Below are positions 6,386-15,406 of a stretch of 64,000 nt of DNA, one piece after another (within the stretch, counting starts at the first letter, position 1; each line of letters opens with the position of its first letter). Below the pieces are notes generated by a model. That model saw only the letters and a program-made list of their open reading frames with translations. It was not told the origin of the DNA and searched no databases. The stretch is from contig CASDRK010000006.1 in NCBI GenBank assembly GCA_949283125.1, positions 1-64,000 of the forward strand. The letters run 5' to 3'. The DNA comes from an uncultured Clostridia bacterium (GTDB lineage Bacteria > Bacillota > Clostridia > Christensenellales > Borkfalkiaceae). The position numbers and the translations under genes are program-made.

Positions 6386-8333
6386 TTTCGCCGTCCCGCT
6401 CTTTGTTCTCGTCCTCTTCGGCGGGGACGTCCGCCTCCGCGCCTTCGCCCTCCGCGTCGGCGCAAACGCATCCGCTCTCCGCTTCTTCTGCGACTTCCTC
6501 TGCGGACGCTTCCACATTCTCCGACTCGTCCGGCAATTCTTCGTTATCTTCCTCCGATTGCCGCTCGTCCGCCCCGCACGACGGCGCAGTTTCGCCGCCG
6601 TCCTCCGCGGGTGCCTGAACGGGAACATCTTCGCCGCCGTCCTGCGCTTCGGAATTTACATCCTCCGCCGGGCCGTCGCAGGCACATTCCCCTATCCCGC
6701 CGTCGTCCGTCTCCGTGGCGGGTTCTTCCGGACATTCATCCTCGTCTGCCGCCCGAACGGGAATATCTTCCACGGCCGATTGATCTTCGGCCGCATGAGA
6801 GCAGACTTCCGTTTGCCCGCAAATTGCGGTCTGCGCCTGTTGAGCTATATCCTCTTCGGAAAATTCTGCAGGTTCGCCGGCACTCCCGAAGCCATCCGAT
6901 GCGGCACAGCCGGGCTCTCCGGCCGTCTGTTCTGAAGATTGGTCGCCGCAGACGGTCTCGTCAACCGTTTCGGCATCATCTTCCGCAACCGGAATGGCTT
7001 GTTCTTCTCCGCACGCTTCGTCAACTTCCGCGAAAGAGACTTCGCCTTCGCAGGCGGTTTCAGCCTGCTCTGCCTGCTGCGCGACGTCGTCGACAGACAA
7101 CTGCTCGCCCGTAGTTTCAGCGGCGCACTCTTCGATCGCTTCGGAAGGCGTGACTTGCATTACCTCGCCTGCGGCGGGCTCGGAGAGAAGCTCCCACGCG
7201 GGGATTATTTCGCGGGTGAGTCCGGGCAAAACTATCTGTTCCTCGCTCACCTCTTCGGCGGCGACTTCGGCGGCATCTGCATCCGCCTGCGGCGCATAAC
7301 CGACTTCGGGCTGTTCCGCAGAGCCGTCCGAAAAGATTTCGGAAGGCGGAGCGCACTCCTCGGCAAGCTCTTCGGTCTGCGCTTGCTCCGCGACGGGCTC
7401 GTCCTCTTCGAGAGGATAGAGCTCAAAGAAACGCTCGTCGGAAAGTTCCAGCGCGGACATGTCGCGCCCGAGCTGGGCGGCGAGAGCTTCCGCATCGGAA
7501 AATCTGATTATATTGCGCATAAAGCCGACAAAACCGACCCTTATGTTTTTTCCGTAGAGATCGCCTTCAAAATCCTTGATATGTACTTCGAGCAACTCGC
7601 TGTCGTCGCCGAAAGTGGGTCTGCCGCCGAAGTTGGCGACGCCCGCATACGTTGCGCCGTCTACAGCGACGCTCACTTTATACACGCCGTGCTTTACGGG
7701 ATATTTCCATTCGGGATAAATTATGTTTACGGTGGGGAATCCGAGCGTGCCGGCACCCCTGTGCGAGCCTTCCACCACGCTGCCTTCGACAAAGAATTCT
7801 TCGCCGAGCAGAAGGGCCGCGCGGCGGACGTCGCCCGAGTCGAGACAGGATTTTATCAAAGTGGTGGATATCTTTTCGCCGTCGCACACAACATCTTTAA
7901 GCGGCATGTACCATACGCCGTTCTCTTCGTCCTCGGCATAATTTTTAAGGGTGGACGCCTTGCCCTTCGCGCCCTTGCCGAAGCGGAAATCTTTGCCGCT
8001 CATATAGGCCTTGACATTGACCTTTTCCTCGATGGCGGCAAGAAAGTCGAGCGGGGCGGTCTGTTTGAATTCGGGCGTATAATCTATCGCGAGCACAAAC
8101 TTTACGTTGTAGGGCTTCAACATTTCCACGCGCTCTTCAAAGGAGTACAGAGGTTTGCCGCCCTTGCCGTCCCTGAACATCATAACGCCGAGGTCGAGGC
8201 CGTTTATCTTGGCCTGCAATTTGGCCTTTTTGAACAGCTCTCTGTGCCCGGAATGTATGGCGTCGAAACAGCCGAGCACCACGAGCGAAGGGAAAGCGTA
8301 TTCGTCTTTTGCGTATTCGATGATCTCTAACAT
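6378..8333 (-). CDS. ribF: Bifunctional riboflavin kinase/FAD synthetase with long acidic C-terminal tail
   Basis: Residues 1-305 are a normal RibF. The FMN adenylyltransferase motif GCFDAIHSGH is at 21-30 and the flavokinase motif GTLGFPT at about 195-201, followed by GVANFGGRPTFG. The protein makes FMN and FAD from riboflavin and ATP. Residues ~306-651 are an extra, very acidic tail rich in Glu, Ala, Asp and Gln with about 14 scattered Cys. Only one short stretch (EIIPAWELLSEP, near 390) looks as if it could be ordered. Family members usually stop at about 310 residues. The reading frame is open to the TAA at 6378, so this is a real extension and not a frameshift. It follows truB, as in Bacillus. 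Confidence 0.93.
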   Translation of the reverse strand: MLEIIEYAKDEYAFPSLVVLGCFDAIHSGHRELFKKAKLQAKINGLDLGVMMFRDGKGGKPLYSFEERVEMLKPYNVKFVLAIDYTPEFKQTAPLDFLAAIEEKVNVKAYMSGKDFRFGKGAKGKASTLKNYAEDEENGVWYMPLKDVVCDGEKISTTLIKSCLDSGDVRRAALLLGEEFFVEGSVVEGSHRGAGTLGFPTVNIIYPEWKYPVKHGVYKVSVAVDGATYAGVANFGGRPTFGDDSELLEVHIKDFEGDLYGKNIRVGFVGFMRNIIRFSDAEALAAQLGRDMSALELSDERFFELYPLEEDEPVAEQAQTEELAEECAPPSEIFSDGSAEQPEVGYAPQADADAAEVAAEEVSEEQIVLPGLTREIIPAWELLSEPAAGEVMQVTPSEAIEECAAETTGEQLSVDDVAQQAEQAETACEGEVSFAEVDEACGEEQAIPVAEDDAETVDETVCGDQSSEQTAGEPGCAASDGFGSAGEPAEFSEEDIAQQAQTAICGQTEVCSHAAEDQSAVEDIPVRAADEDECPEEPATETDDGGIGECACDGPAEDVNSEAQDGGEDVPVQAPAEDGGETAPSCGADERQSEEDNEELPDESENVEASAEEVAEEAESGCVCADAEGEGAEADVPAEEDENKERDGEND

Positions 8334-9175
8334 AATTTTGTTTTCACCTTTAAACGACCGTTTTCGGCTGCTCCCAACCCGTAAAACGTGCCGTTTTCCA
8401 AATATATTTTGTAAGTTCCGTCATCGAGATGAACGGAAACAGACATGCCGTTTAACAATTTTGACTGCTCTTCACCGCCGACGTGCGCGGCTGCGAACGG
8501 CAGCACGCTGTCCGTCGGGATAACGTGCGCGGCTATATTGTCGCCGTCGAGCATAGCCGTCGGCACGGCAGAATCTATCCTGAACGGACCGCTGGCAACG
8601 CGCGTGAGCGCGCTCATTGCCGCGAAAGTGGAAAGCTTTTCAGCCATATCGCGACAGAGCGAACGTATGTACGTGCCCCCGCCGCATTCGATTCGGAACA
8701 GATACTCCGAAGGAGAGCGCGCGCCCTCGAGCGAGACGGAATATATATTCACCTTTTTTGGCGGAAGTTCAAACTGTTCGCCGGCCCTTGCGAGCTGATA
8801 GCCGCGCTTTCCGTCTATGCTCTTTGCGCTGTATCTGGGAGGGACCTGCATTACCTCGCCGGTGAGCGAGGGCAGGATCTCCTCTATTTCCTCCGCGCGG
8901 GGGACCCGTCCGCCTTCGGCGGTAACGCTTCCCGTGGTGTCAAGCGTGTCGTAATCCGCGCCGAATCTGAATGCGGCAATATAGGTTTTGCGCTTGGTGA
9001 GAAAATAATCGAACAGCCTGCACGCATTGCCTATGCCGACTGGCAGAACGCCTTCTGCCATGGGGTCGAGCGTGCCCATGTGTCCGCACGGCATGCCCGT
9101 GAGACGCCTGATCACGGCGACTTCGCGCGCTGAGCTGACCCCGGCCGCCTTGTTGATATTTACGAAACCCGTCAT
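8327..9175 (-). CDS. truB: tRNA pseudouridine(55) synthase
   Basis: The 282-residue protein matches TruB. It starts MTGFVNINKAAG, contains the catalytic aspartate in HMGTLDPMAEGVLPV and the RYSAKSIDGKRGY motif, and carries GGTYIRSLCRD. It isomerises U55 in the T loop of tRNAs. The true start is ATG 9175, which overlaps the nrnA stop by ATGA; the long in-frame extension upstream lies inside nrnA. The stop TAG overlaps the ribF start region by seven bases. Confidence 0.95.
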   Translation of the reverse strand: MTGFVNINKAAGVSSAREVAVIRRLTGMPCGHMGTLDPMAEGVLPVGIGNACRLFDYFLTKRKTYIAAFRFGADYDTLDTTGSVTAEGGRVPRAEEIEEILPSLTGEVMQVPPRYSAKSIDGKRGYQLARAGEQFELPPKKVNIYSVSLEGARSPSEYLFRIECGGGTYIRSLCRDMAEKLSTFAAMSALTRVASGPFRIDSAVPTAMLDGDNIAAHVIPTDSVLPFAAAHVGGEEQSKLLNGMSVSVHLDDGTYKIYLENGTFYGLGAAENGRLKVKTKLC

Positions 9176-10134
9176 AATTGTTTGGATACGGCGTATGACA
9201 GCCTGTCTATGACCTCCTCGTACTCGCCGAACAGCATGCATCCGCTGGCAAGAACATGTCCGCCGCCGCCGAACTCCGACGCGACGGCGTTGACGTTGGC
9301 GCGCTTGCTGCGCAGGGATATCTTGTATTGCCCCCTTTTGACTTCGAGAACGGCGACGGAGACCTCCACGCCCTCTATCGTCAGAGCAAAGTCGACAAAG
9401 CCTTCGGTGTGGCTCTTGTCCGTATCCGTTTCCGCGAGATCCTTTTGGGTTACCGTGATGAACGCCAGCCTGTCCCCGAGGCAAAAACGCATGGATGCGA
9501 GAGCGCGCGCATACAGCAGCGCTCTGTTTTTGGTCTGGCGGGAGAACATCTCGTAGCCGATGTACGAAAAATCCGCGCCCGCCGCCCTGAGCAACGACGC
9601 TACGGCAAAGGTATCGGCCGTGACGTCGCGATGAGAAAAGTTGCCGCTGTCGGTGAGCAGGCCGAGCGCGAGAAGGTCGGCCGTATCCTTTGTGACGGGC
9701 ATGTCCGCGGCCTTAAGGATCTCGGGCATCATCTCGCAAGTGGCCGTGCATTCGCGCACATAATTTATCTTTGCGAACCTGCTGTTGGATATGTGATGGT
9801 CGATATTTACGGAGACGCCCCTGAATTTTTCAAAGAAACCCGCAAAGGTGCCCAGTCTGGCTATATCCGCGCAGTCCACGCTGACCAGCAGATCAAATGC
9901 GCAGTCTTTCGGAAGAACGGTGAGCACTTCGCTCATTGCGGGGAATATGCGCAGCCTATCGGGAGCGGGATCCTCGCACAGCATGCACGCGGATTTGCCC
10001 GCGCCCCGCAGCGCTCCGACGAGCGCCAGCCCGCTGCCGAGGGCGTCGCCGTCCGGACGGACGTGACAGAACACGGCCACGCTGCGCGCCGCTTTGAGTT
10101 GTTTTGCTATTTCGTTTGCGGTCATCTCATTCAT
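9172..10134 (-). CDS. nrnA: DHH/DHHA1 phosphoesterase, NrnA type
   Basis: The protein of about 320 residues degrades nanoRNA and probably 3'-phosphoadenosine 5'-phosphate in the cytoplasm. Visible motifs are VRPDGDALGS (DHH motif I), a DHH in NIDHHISN, LTDSGNFSH, and the DHHA1 signature GGGGHVLASG. It sits between rbfA and truB, the usual place in Firmicutes. Starts at 10155, 10134 and 10125 are all possible. I prefer 10134 (MNEMTANEI), which overlaps the rbfA stop tightly. Confidence 0.93.
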   Translation of the reverse strand: MNEMTANEIAKQLKAARSVAVFCHVRPDGDALGSGLALVGALRGAGKSACMLCEDPAPDRLRIFPAMSEVLTVLPKDCAFDLLVSVDCADIARLGTFAGFFEKFRGVSVNIDHHISNSRFAKINYVRECTATCEMMPEILKAADMPVTKDTADLLALGLLTDSGNFSHRDVTADTFAVASLLRAAGADFSYIGYEMFSRQTKNRALLYARALASMRFCLGDRLAFITVTQKDLAETDTDKSHTEGFVDFALTIEGVEVSVAVLEVKRGQYKISLRSKRANVNAVASEFGGGGHVLASGCMLFGEYEEVIDRLSYAVSKQL

Positions 10135-10498
10135 CTTTATCGTCTTGACTTTCAAGGCTTTCTATTATCCTGTCTATCCTGGCGCCGTACGCCATGCTTT
10201 CGTCAAGTATGAACGTGAGTTCCGGAACGGTGCGCAGATGCAGAACTTTGGAAAGCTCGTGCCTTACGAACCCCGCGTTCTGCTTTAAAATTTCAAAACT
10301 TGCGTCCTTGCGGGCCGCGTCCGGATCGTATATGCTTACATACACCTTTGCCGTTTTAAGGTCGGGCGCGACGTCGGCCTGAGTGACGCTTATTATCGCG
10401 CTGAGCGACGGATATCTGTTGCGCAGCTTTACGGATATGACGTTATATATCTCTTCGCGGAACTGGCTGGCCAGCCTTTCCCCTCTCAATCCCTTCAT
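10127..10498 (-). CDS. rbfA: Ribosome-binding factor A
   Basis: The 123-residue protein is RbfA, a KH-fold 30S maturation factor. It shows the family start (RGERLASQFREEIYNVIS), the ISVTQADVAPDLKTAKVYVS strand region and the LRTVPELTFILDES segment. It acts on the 16S 5' end late in small-subunit assembly. It lies 40 bases after infB, with no ylxP gene between them, unlike Bacillus subtilis. Confidence 0.95.
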   Translation of the reverse strand: MKGLRGERLASQFREEIYNVISVKLRNRYPSLSAIISVTQADVAPDLKTAKVYVSIYDPDAARKDASFEILKQNAGFVRHELSKVLHLRTVPELTFILDESMAYGARIDRIIESLESQDDKDE

Positions 10499-10538
10499 TG
10501 CGATCGCCTCCTTGCATCCCGGTCGGCCGCACGGCCCG

Positions 10539-13091
10539 TCACTTTGCCGGGATCTGTTCTATCATGTAGCATTCGATAATGTCGCCGACGTGAATGTCGT
10601 TGAAGCCTTCGATGGCGCAGCCGCATTCGTATCCGTAGTTGACTTCCTTGACGTCGTCCTTGAAACGCTTGAGCTGCTGAACGTTGCCTTCGACTATCAG
10701 CACGTCGTCGCGATAGATGCGCAGCTTGCCGCCGCGGACTATCTTGCCTTCCTTTACATAGCATCCGGCGATATTGCCCACGCCCGTTATCCTGAAAGTC
10801 TGACGGACTTCGCATTTGCCGAGATAAACTTCCTGATACTTGGGCGCAAGCATGCCCTTGAGCGCGGCTTCGATATCGTCGAGCAGATCGTAGATTATGC
10901 GATACTGCCTTATATCCACCTTGCTGCGCTCCGCCGTGGCCTTTGCCTTTGCGTCGGGACGGACGTTGAATCCGAGTATTATCGCATTGGATGAATCGGC
11001 GAGCATGACGTCGGATTCGGTTATCGCGCCGGCGCCGCTGTGTATAACTTTTACCTGCACTTCATCGTTGGACAGTTTGACGACCGACTGTTTTACCGCT
11101 TCCACGGAGCCCTGAACGTCGCCCTTTACGATGAGATTGAGCGTCTTCATGTTGCCTTCGGCTATCTTGCCGAAAACGTCGTCGAGGGATATCTTGGACG
11201 CGGACTTTATCATCGCGTCAGATTCCTTCCTCTTGCGCTCTTCCATTACCGACTTCATCAGCTCCTGCGAAACCGCAAATATGCTGTCGCCGGCATTGGG
11301 AACCTGCTCGAGACCGAGCACGAAGACGGCCGAAGAGGGCCCGGCCTCCTTCACCGTCCTGCCCTTGTCGTCTATCATGGCGCGCACGCGGCCGGTTATC
11401 GTGCCTGAAATGATGTTGTCGCCCGTGTGCAGGGTGCCGTTCTGCACGAGCACCGTGGCCACAGGGCCCTTGCCCTTGTCGAGCTGGGCTTCGATAACGG
11501 TGCCGCGGGCCTCCCTTGCGGGGTTGGCCAAGAGCTCCTTCATCTCCGCCACGAGCAATACGTTTTCAAGCAGCTCGCCTATACCTTCGCCCGTCTTGCA
11601 CGAGATGGGGCACACGGGGGTGTCGCCGCCCCACTCTTCGGGCACGAGCTCGTATTTTGTAAGTTCCTGCTTTACCTTTTCGGGATCGGCGCCGACCTTG
11701 TCGATTTTGTTTATGGCGACGATTATGGACACTCCTGCCGCCTTGGCGTGATTTATCGCCTCCACCGTCTGCGGCATTATGCCGTCATCCGCGGCCACGA
11801 CGAGTATGACGATATCCGTCACCTGCGCGCCGCGCGCGCGCATTGCCGTAAACGCTTCGTGACCGGGAGTATCGATAAACGTGATGTTTTTTCCGTTGAC
11901 CGCGACCGAATATGCGCCTATATGCTGGGTTATGCCGCCCGCTTCGCCCGCGGCCACGTTCTGACGGCGAATATAGTCCAGAAGCGAAGTTTTGCCGTGG
12001 TCGACGTGACCCATGACCGTGACGACGGGCGCGCGCGGAACGAGACTTTCGATCTCTTCCACGGTGTCCGCCTGCTTTTCGGAGAGGATCTCTTCGGCGG
12101 TCTTTTCGGGCTTATATTCCAGCTCTATGCCCAGCCCCGCGGCGAGCAGAGCTGCGGTGTCGTAATCGATGCTCTCGTTCACCGTCTTCATTATGCCCTC
12201 TCTGAACAGGCGCTTCGTTATCTCCACCGCGGTGATGCCCAGCTTTTCGGACAGCACCTTGAGAGGTATTTCGTTGGTGGTGACAACGGCGTGCTCTATC
12301 TTTATCGCCTGCGCGTTCTGCTGTTTCTTGTCCTTCTTAACGCGCAGCTTTCTGTAGCCGCTCTTATCCTCGTCGAAGTCGGAGACCGACGGCCCCTGCT
12401 GTCTTGCGATGGAGCGCTTGGAAGGAGCCCTGCGCTCCTTTTCAACATAGGTCTTCTCGTATGCGCCCTTCTTTTTATCGGGCCCGAAGTTTTTGGCTGC
12501 GGGCGCCTTTGCCTGCGACTGCGCGGCCGCAGACGACGGACGGGCTCCGGCGGGACGAACGCCCTGAGCGGGGCGCTGCTGTCCTCCCTGCGCGGGACGC
12601 GCGGGTCTGTCGCCGCGCGGACGGGGACTGTCGGTATTGACGAACGTTTTGCCTGCCGCGGGCTTTGCCTGCGCGGCGGGTTTTGCGCTTTCCGCGGGAC
12701 GGGACTGCGCCGCGGGGCGCGCGGACTGCGCGGCGGGCTTGCTTTCGCTCTCCGCCGCGACGGGCGCGGATTGCGCGGCCGCCGGTTGGGGTTGCTCCGC
12801 AACGGGCTCCGGCTTCTGCTCCGCGGCCTTTTTCTCTTCCTCTATTCTCTTCTGTTCGGCGAGCTCGGCCTCCTTTCTGGCCTTTTCCTCCTCTGCCGCT
12901 TTGATCTCCTGAGCGAGGCGCAGTTCTTCCTCAAGCTTTTTAGCGGTCTGCGCACTTTCGAGATCGGACAGCTTTTTCAATATGTCCTGCACGCTTCTCT
13001 CCGCGGACGACGCCTTTTTTGCGAGCTCGCCGAGTTTGCCGTCATGCAGGATTTTTCCGATCTCTTCGATGTTTACATACTTGTTTGCCAT
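10539..13091 (-). CDS. infB: Translation initiation factor IF-2
   Basis: The 850-residue GTPase brings fMet-tRNA to the 30S subunit. The first ~230 residues are an IF2-N segment followed by a Glu/Lys-rich stretch and an Ala/Pro/Gln/Arg-rich low-complexity linker. A second IF2-N-type domain ([19 protein letters not shown]) precedes the GTPase, whose motifs are GHVDHGKTS (about residue 360), DTPGHEAF and NKID. Domains II-IV follow with the typical [10 protein letters not shown] and [12 protein letters not shown]. The length is normal for Firmicutes. Confidence 0.98.
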   Translation of the reverse strand: MANKYVNIEEIGKILHDGKLGELAKKASSAERSVQDILKKLSDLESAQTAKKLEEELRLAQEIKAAEEEKARKEAELAEQKRIEEEKKAAEQKPEPVAEQPQPAAAQSAPVAAESESKPAAQSARPAAQSRPAESAKPAAQAKPAAGKTFVNTDSPRPRGDRPARPAQGGQQRPAQGVRPAGARPSSAAAQSQAKAPAAKNFGPDKKKGAYEKTYVEKERRAPSKRSIARQQGPSVSDFDEDKSGYRKLRVKKDKKQQNAQAIKIEHAVVTTNEIPLKVLSEKLGITAVEITKRLFREGIMKTVNESIDYDTAALLAAGLGIELEYKPEKTAEEILSEKQADTVEEIESLVPRAPVVTVMGHVDHGKTSLLDYIRRQNVAAGEAGGITQHIGAYSVAVNGKNITFIDTPGHEAFTAMRARGAQVTDIVILVVAADDGIMPQTVEAINHAKAAGVSIIVAINKIDKVGADPEKVKQELTKYELVPEEWGGDTPVCPISCKTGEGIGELLENVLLVAEMKELLANPAREARGTVIEAQLDKGKGPVATVLVQNGTLHTGDNIISGTITGRVRAMIDDKGRTVKEAGPSSAVFVLGLEQVPNAGDSIFAVSQELMKSVMEERKRKESDAMIKSASKISLDDVFGKIAEGNMKTLNLIVKGDVQGSVEAVKQSVVKLSNDEVQVKVIHSGAGAITESDVMLADSSNAIILGFNVRPDAKAKATAERSKVDIRQYRIIYDLLDDIEAALKGMLAPKYQEVYLGKCEVRQTFRITGVGNIAGCYVKEGKIVRGGKLRIYRDDVLIVEGNVQQLKRFKDDVKEVNYGYECGCAIEGFNDIHVGDIIECYMIEQIPAK

Positions 13092-13094
13092 AAT

Positions 13095-13421
13095 TTAACT
13101 TTCTACGCCTCCGGCATATATTTCATATTCTTCACAGGCGTTGGCCATGATGGCCTCGGCCAGATTTTTATCCGTTACCGCCGCTATTTTGCAGCCGGGT
13201 CTGTTTACCGCGTTTTCCAGCCCGCAATTGCAAACCATGACCGGGCAGCCGAAACGCCTTTTGAATTTGAGCGCCAGTCTCTGCGTGTTTTTGGCGGCGG
13301 ACGAGCACATGAGAATGAGATGCGCTCCTCCGCGCAGGGCGCCTATGGCGCCCGAACCGAAGACTATTTTGCGCGCCCTTACGCAAAAACCGATAAAGGT
13401 TTCCGCCTTACTTTTTGCCAA
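13095..13421 (-). CDS. Ribosomal protein L7Ae-family protein (YlxQ type)
   Basis: The protein of about 108 residues has an L7Ae/L30e RNA-binding fold: FIGFCVRARKIVFGSGA, then LILMCSSAAKNTQ, and CKIAAVTDKNLAEAI. In Bacillus the homologue between rnpM and infB is YlxQ, a K-turn binding protein. I chose a TTG start at 13421, because the minus strand shows GAGGAGGAG six bases before it, lying inside the 3' end of rnpM. A longer ATG start at 13445 has no such site. The gene overlaps rnpM by 14 bases. Confidence 0.85.
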   Translation of the reverse strand: MAKSKAETFIGFCVRARKIVFGSGAIGALRGGAHLILMCSSAAKNTQRLALKFKRRFGCPVMVCNCGLENAVNRPGCKIAAVTDKNLAEAIMANACEEYEIYAGGVES

Positions 13422-13680
13422 AGTACTCCTCCTCGATGGCGGCATACACGCCGTCGTCCGCTTCGCAGGAGAACACCTTGTTTATAAGGCGCTGTTTTTT
13501 CAGTTTTTTTATGCAGTCCTCGCCGTTGCAGATATACGCGCCCCTGCCCTGCGCCTTGCCGGAAAAATCCAGAAATATGTTGCCTTCCCGGTTTTTCACG
13601 ATGCGGAGCATCTCTTTTTTGGGCTTGAGCTCGCGGCAGGCGATGCACTGCCTTAATGGTATTTTTTTGACTTTAGTCAT
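13408..13680 (-). CDS. rnpM: RNase P modulator RnpM (YlxR, DUF448)
   Basis: The 90-residue basic protein shows the DUF448 signature: IPLRQCIACRELKPKKEMLRIV, then GKAQGRGAYICNGEDCIKK (the RGAY-x-C hallmark). The homologue in B. subtilis binds the RNase P RNA and tunes its activity. It overlaps the nusA 3' end by eight bases and the L7Ae gene by 14, so the three genes are tightly coupled. Confidence 0.93.
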   Translation of the reverse strand: MTKVKKIPLRQCIACRELKPKKEMLRIVKNREGNIFLDFSGKAQGRGAYICNGEDCIKKLKKQRLINKVFSCEADDGVYAAIEEEYFGKK

Positions 13681-14761
13681 CCGTTTCGCCTTCCTGTTCG
13701 CCGGAGGGCGCGGCCAGCCCGAGCTTTTCCGCCGCCGAACGGCTCTTTACGTCTATCTTCCAGCCAGTGAGTCTGACGGCGAGACGGGCGTTCTGACCGT
13801 CCTTGCCGATCGCCAGCGAAAGCTTGTCGTCCGGCACGACGGCCATGGCCGTCTTTTCGCCCTCGAGCTGGGTGACGGAGATGACCTTTGCGGGAGACAG
13901 GGCCTTTGCGATGAATTCCAAAGGATTTTCGCTCCAGGGGATGATGTCTATCTTTTCCCCGTTGAGTTCGGCGACGACGGCGTTGACCCTCGCGCCCTTG
14001 TTGCCGACGCAGGCGCCTATCGCGTCCACGCGCGGATCTTCGGACCAGATGGCCATCTTTGTTCTCGCCCCGGCTTCGCGGCTGATGGCCTTGATGACCA
14101 CCGTGCCCTGCTTGATTTCGGGCACTTCCTCTTCAAACAGCTTGCGGACGAGTCCTGCCGAAGAGCGGCTGACAAGCACCTGCGCGCCCTTGAAACCGCT
14201 CTTTACGCGCTTGACGAACACTTTGATTTTATCGTTTACGTTATAAGTTTCGCCGGCAACCTGATCGGAGGGCAGCATTACGCCTTCGACCTGTCCCTTG
14301 CCGAGCTCGACGTAAACGTTGCGCATATCTGTTTTGCGGACCGTGCCGACGAGCAGCTCGCCTTCCTTATCGGAAAACTCGCTCATTGCGGCGTCGCGCT
14401 CGGTTTCGTGGATCTTCTGCATTATCACCTGTTTGGCGGTCTGCGCCGCTATGCGCGAAAAATCCTTGGGTACGAATTTTTCCCTTACGAAATCGCCCGT
14501 CTTATAGCTCTTTTTTATGCTTTTGGCTTCTTCGAGAGATATCTGGGTATCCCTGTCCTCGACCTCTTCGACGACTTCCCTTACCGTATAGAACTCGATG
14601 GTTCCCTTTTCGGGGAGAAGCTTCATTTCGACGGCGCCCGCCGCGCCCTGTTTTTTGCACGCGGAGACGAGGGCGTTCTGGAGCGCGTCCAGAAATACCT
14701 GTTGGGGAATGCCTTTTTCCTTTTCAAGGTCTGCAAGTGCCGCGAAAAAATCTTCTTTCAT
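13673..14761 (-). CDS. nusA: Transcription termination/antitermination protein NusA
   Basis: The 362-residue protein has the NusA order: an RNA polymerase-binding N-terminal domain (1-125), an S1 domain (about 130-200, GELLVGTVRKTDMRNVYVEL), then two KH domains (REAGARTKMAIWS, DPRVDAIGACVGNKGARV, and KLSLAIGKDGQNARLA). It lacks the C-terminal acidic repeats of proteobacteria, as is usual for Gram-positives. It is encoded between rimP and rnpM. Confidence 0.97.
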   Translation of the reverse strand: MKEDFFAALADLEKEKGIPQQVFLDALQNALVSACKKQGAAGAVEMKLLPEKGTIEFYTVREVVEEVEDRDTQISLEEAKSIKKSYKTGDFVREKFVPKDFSRIAAQTAKQVIMQKIHETERDAAMSEFSDKEGELLVGTVRKTDMRNVYVELGKGQVEGVMLPSDQVAGETYNVNDKIKVFVKRVKSGFKGAQVLVSRSSAGLVRKLFEEEVPEIKQGTVVIKAISREAGARTKMAIWSEDPRVDAIGACVGNKGARVNAVVAELNGEKIDIIPWSENPLEFIAKALSPAKVISVTQLEGEKTAMAVVPDDKLSLAIGKDGQNARLAVRLTGWKIDVKSRSAAEKLGLAAPSGEQEGETDD

Positions 14762-14827
14762 TTTAATTAAATCTCCTGAAAAAGTTGTGTGTATTTTGCG
14801 GGTATGAAAAGCTTCCCGCCGAGCGAG

Positions 14828-15286
14828 TTAATCGAATTTTATTGCTTTGTTTATCTTGGCTATGCGGTTGCGGGCGAGCTTGATCTCCTCGCCGCCGCAC
14901 CCGAGCGTTACGGAATTTTCGTCGAATGCGAGAAGAGCGCCTTCCAGAAACTTTTTGCCTTTAAGCGGAGCGTACAGCTTTACTTCCACGTCCTTGCCGA
15001 GGTTGCGCTCGAAATCGCGCCGCGTTTTGAACGGTCTGTCCAGACCGGGACTGGAAACGTTGAGCGTGTAGGGCGCGTCGTAAGTGGGATCGAACTCGTC
15101 GATCGGCTCCATGATGGCGTTGTGGAAGGCCTCGCACGTGTCGAGGTCGACTCCGTTCTCCGTTTCGATGAATATAGTGAGCGATCTGTCCTTGTCCGAA
15201 AATTCGACATCCACTATCTCGATGCCCATGGGCGACGCGTAGGAGACGAGGAAATCCTTCAGCTCGGAGAGGGGTTTTATTTTCAT
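14828..15286 (-). CDS. rimP: Ribosome maturation factor RimP
   Basis: The 152-residue protein matches RimP: MGIEIVDVEF near the start, CEAFHNAIMEPIDEFDP (family CExxSxxIxxxLD position) and YTLNVSSPGLDRPF, the strongest signature. It assists 30S assembly. It is the first gene behind the promoter at 15375 and its mRNA leader carries a 12-bp hairpin. Confidence 0.95.
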   Translation of the reverse strand: MKIKPLSELKDFLVSYASPMGIEIVDVEFSDKDRSLTIFIETENGVDLDTCEAFHNAIMEPIDEFDPTYDAPYTLNVSSPGLDRPFKTRRDFERNLGKDVEVKLYAPLKGKKFLEGALLAFDENSVTLGCGGEEIKLARNRIAKINKAIKFD

Positions 15287-15314
15287 GTATGCGCGACCCT
15301 GCCTTTATAGCAAT

Positions 15315-15343
15315 ATTGAGTGCCTTTCCGCAAGGCACTCAAT
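15315..15343 (-). promoter_or_regulatory. Hairpin in the rimP-nusA operon leader
   Basis: A perfect 12-bp stem (ATTGAGTGCCTT and its complement) with a five-base loop lies between the promoter and the rimP start. It is not followed by a U tract in the minus direction, so it is more likely a regulatory, stabilising or NusA-responsive leader structure than a terminator. Confidence 0.55.
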
Positions 15344-15374
15344 AGCTTAAATAATAAGTATTAAGTATAGTTTG

Positions 15375-15403
15375 ATTATAGCACGCCAAAACACATTTTG
15401 CAA
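15375..15403 (-). promoter_or_regulatory. Promoter of rimP-nusA-infB operon
   Basis: TTGCAA (15403-15398), a 17-base spacer and TATAAT (15380-15375) on the minus strand, directly after the stop codon of the PolC-like gene. Transcription would start near 15368, giving a leader of about 80 bases. Confidence 0.85.
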
Positions 15404-15406
15404 GCG

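Noticed and set aside
6939-8330. A 463-codon plus-strand frame opposite ribF
   Set aside because: It mirrors the acidic tail and kinase; the composition is that of an antisense shadow.
11427-13487. A 686-codon open frame opposite infB
   Set aside because: It is the frame complement of the low-complexity infB linker and codes for Arg/Leu/Gly-rich sequence.
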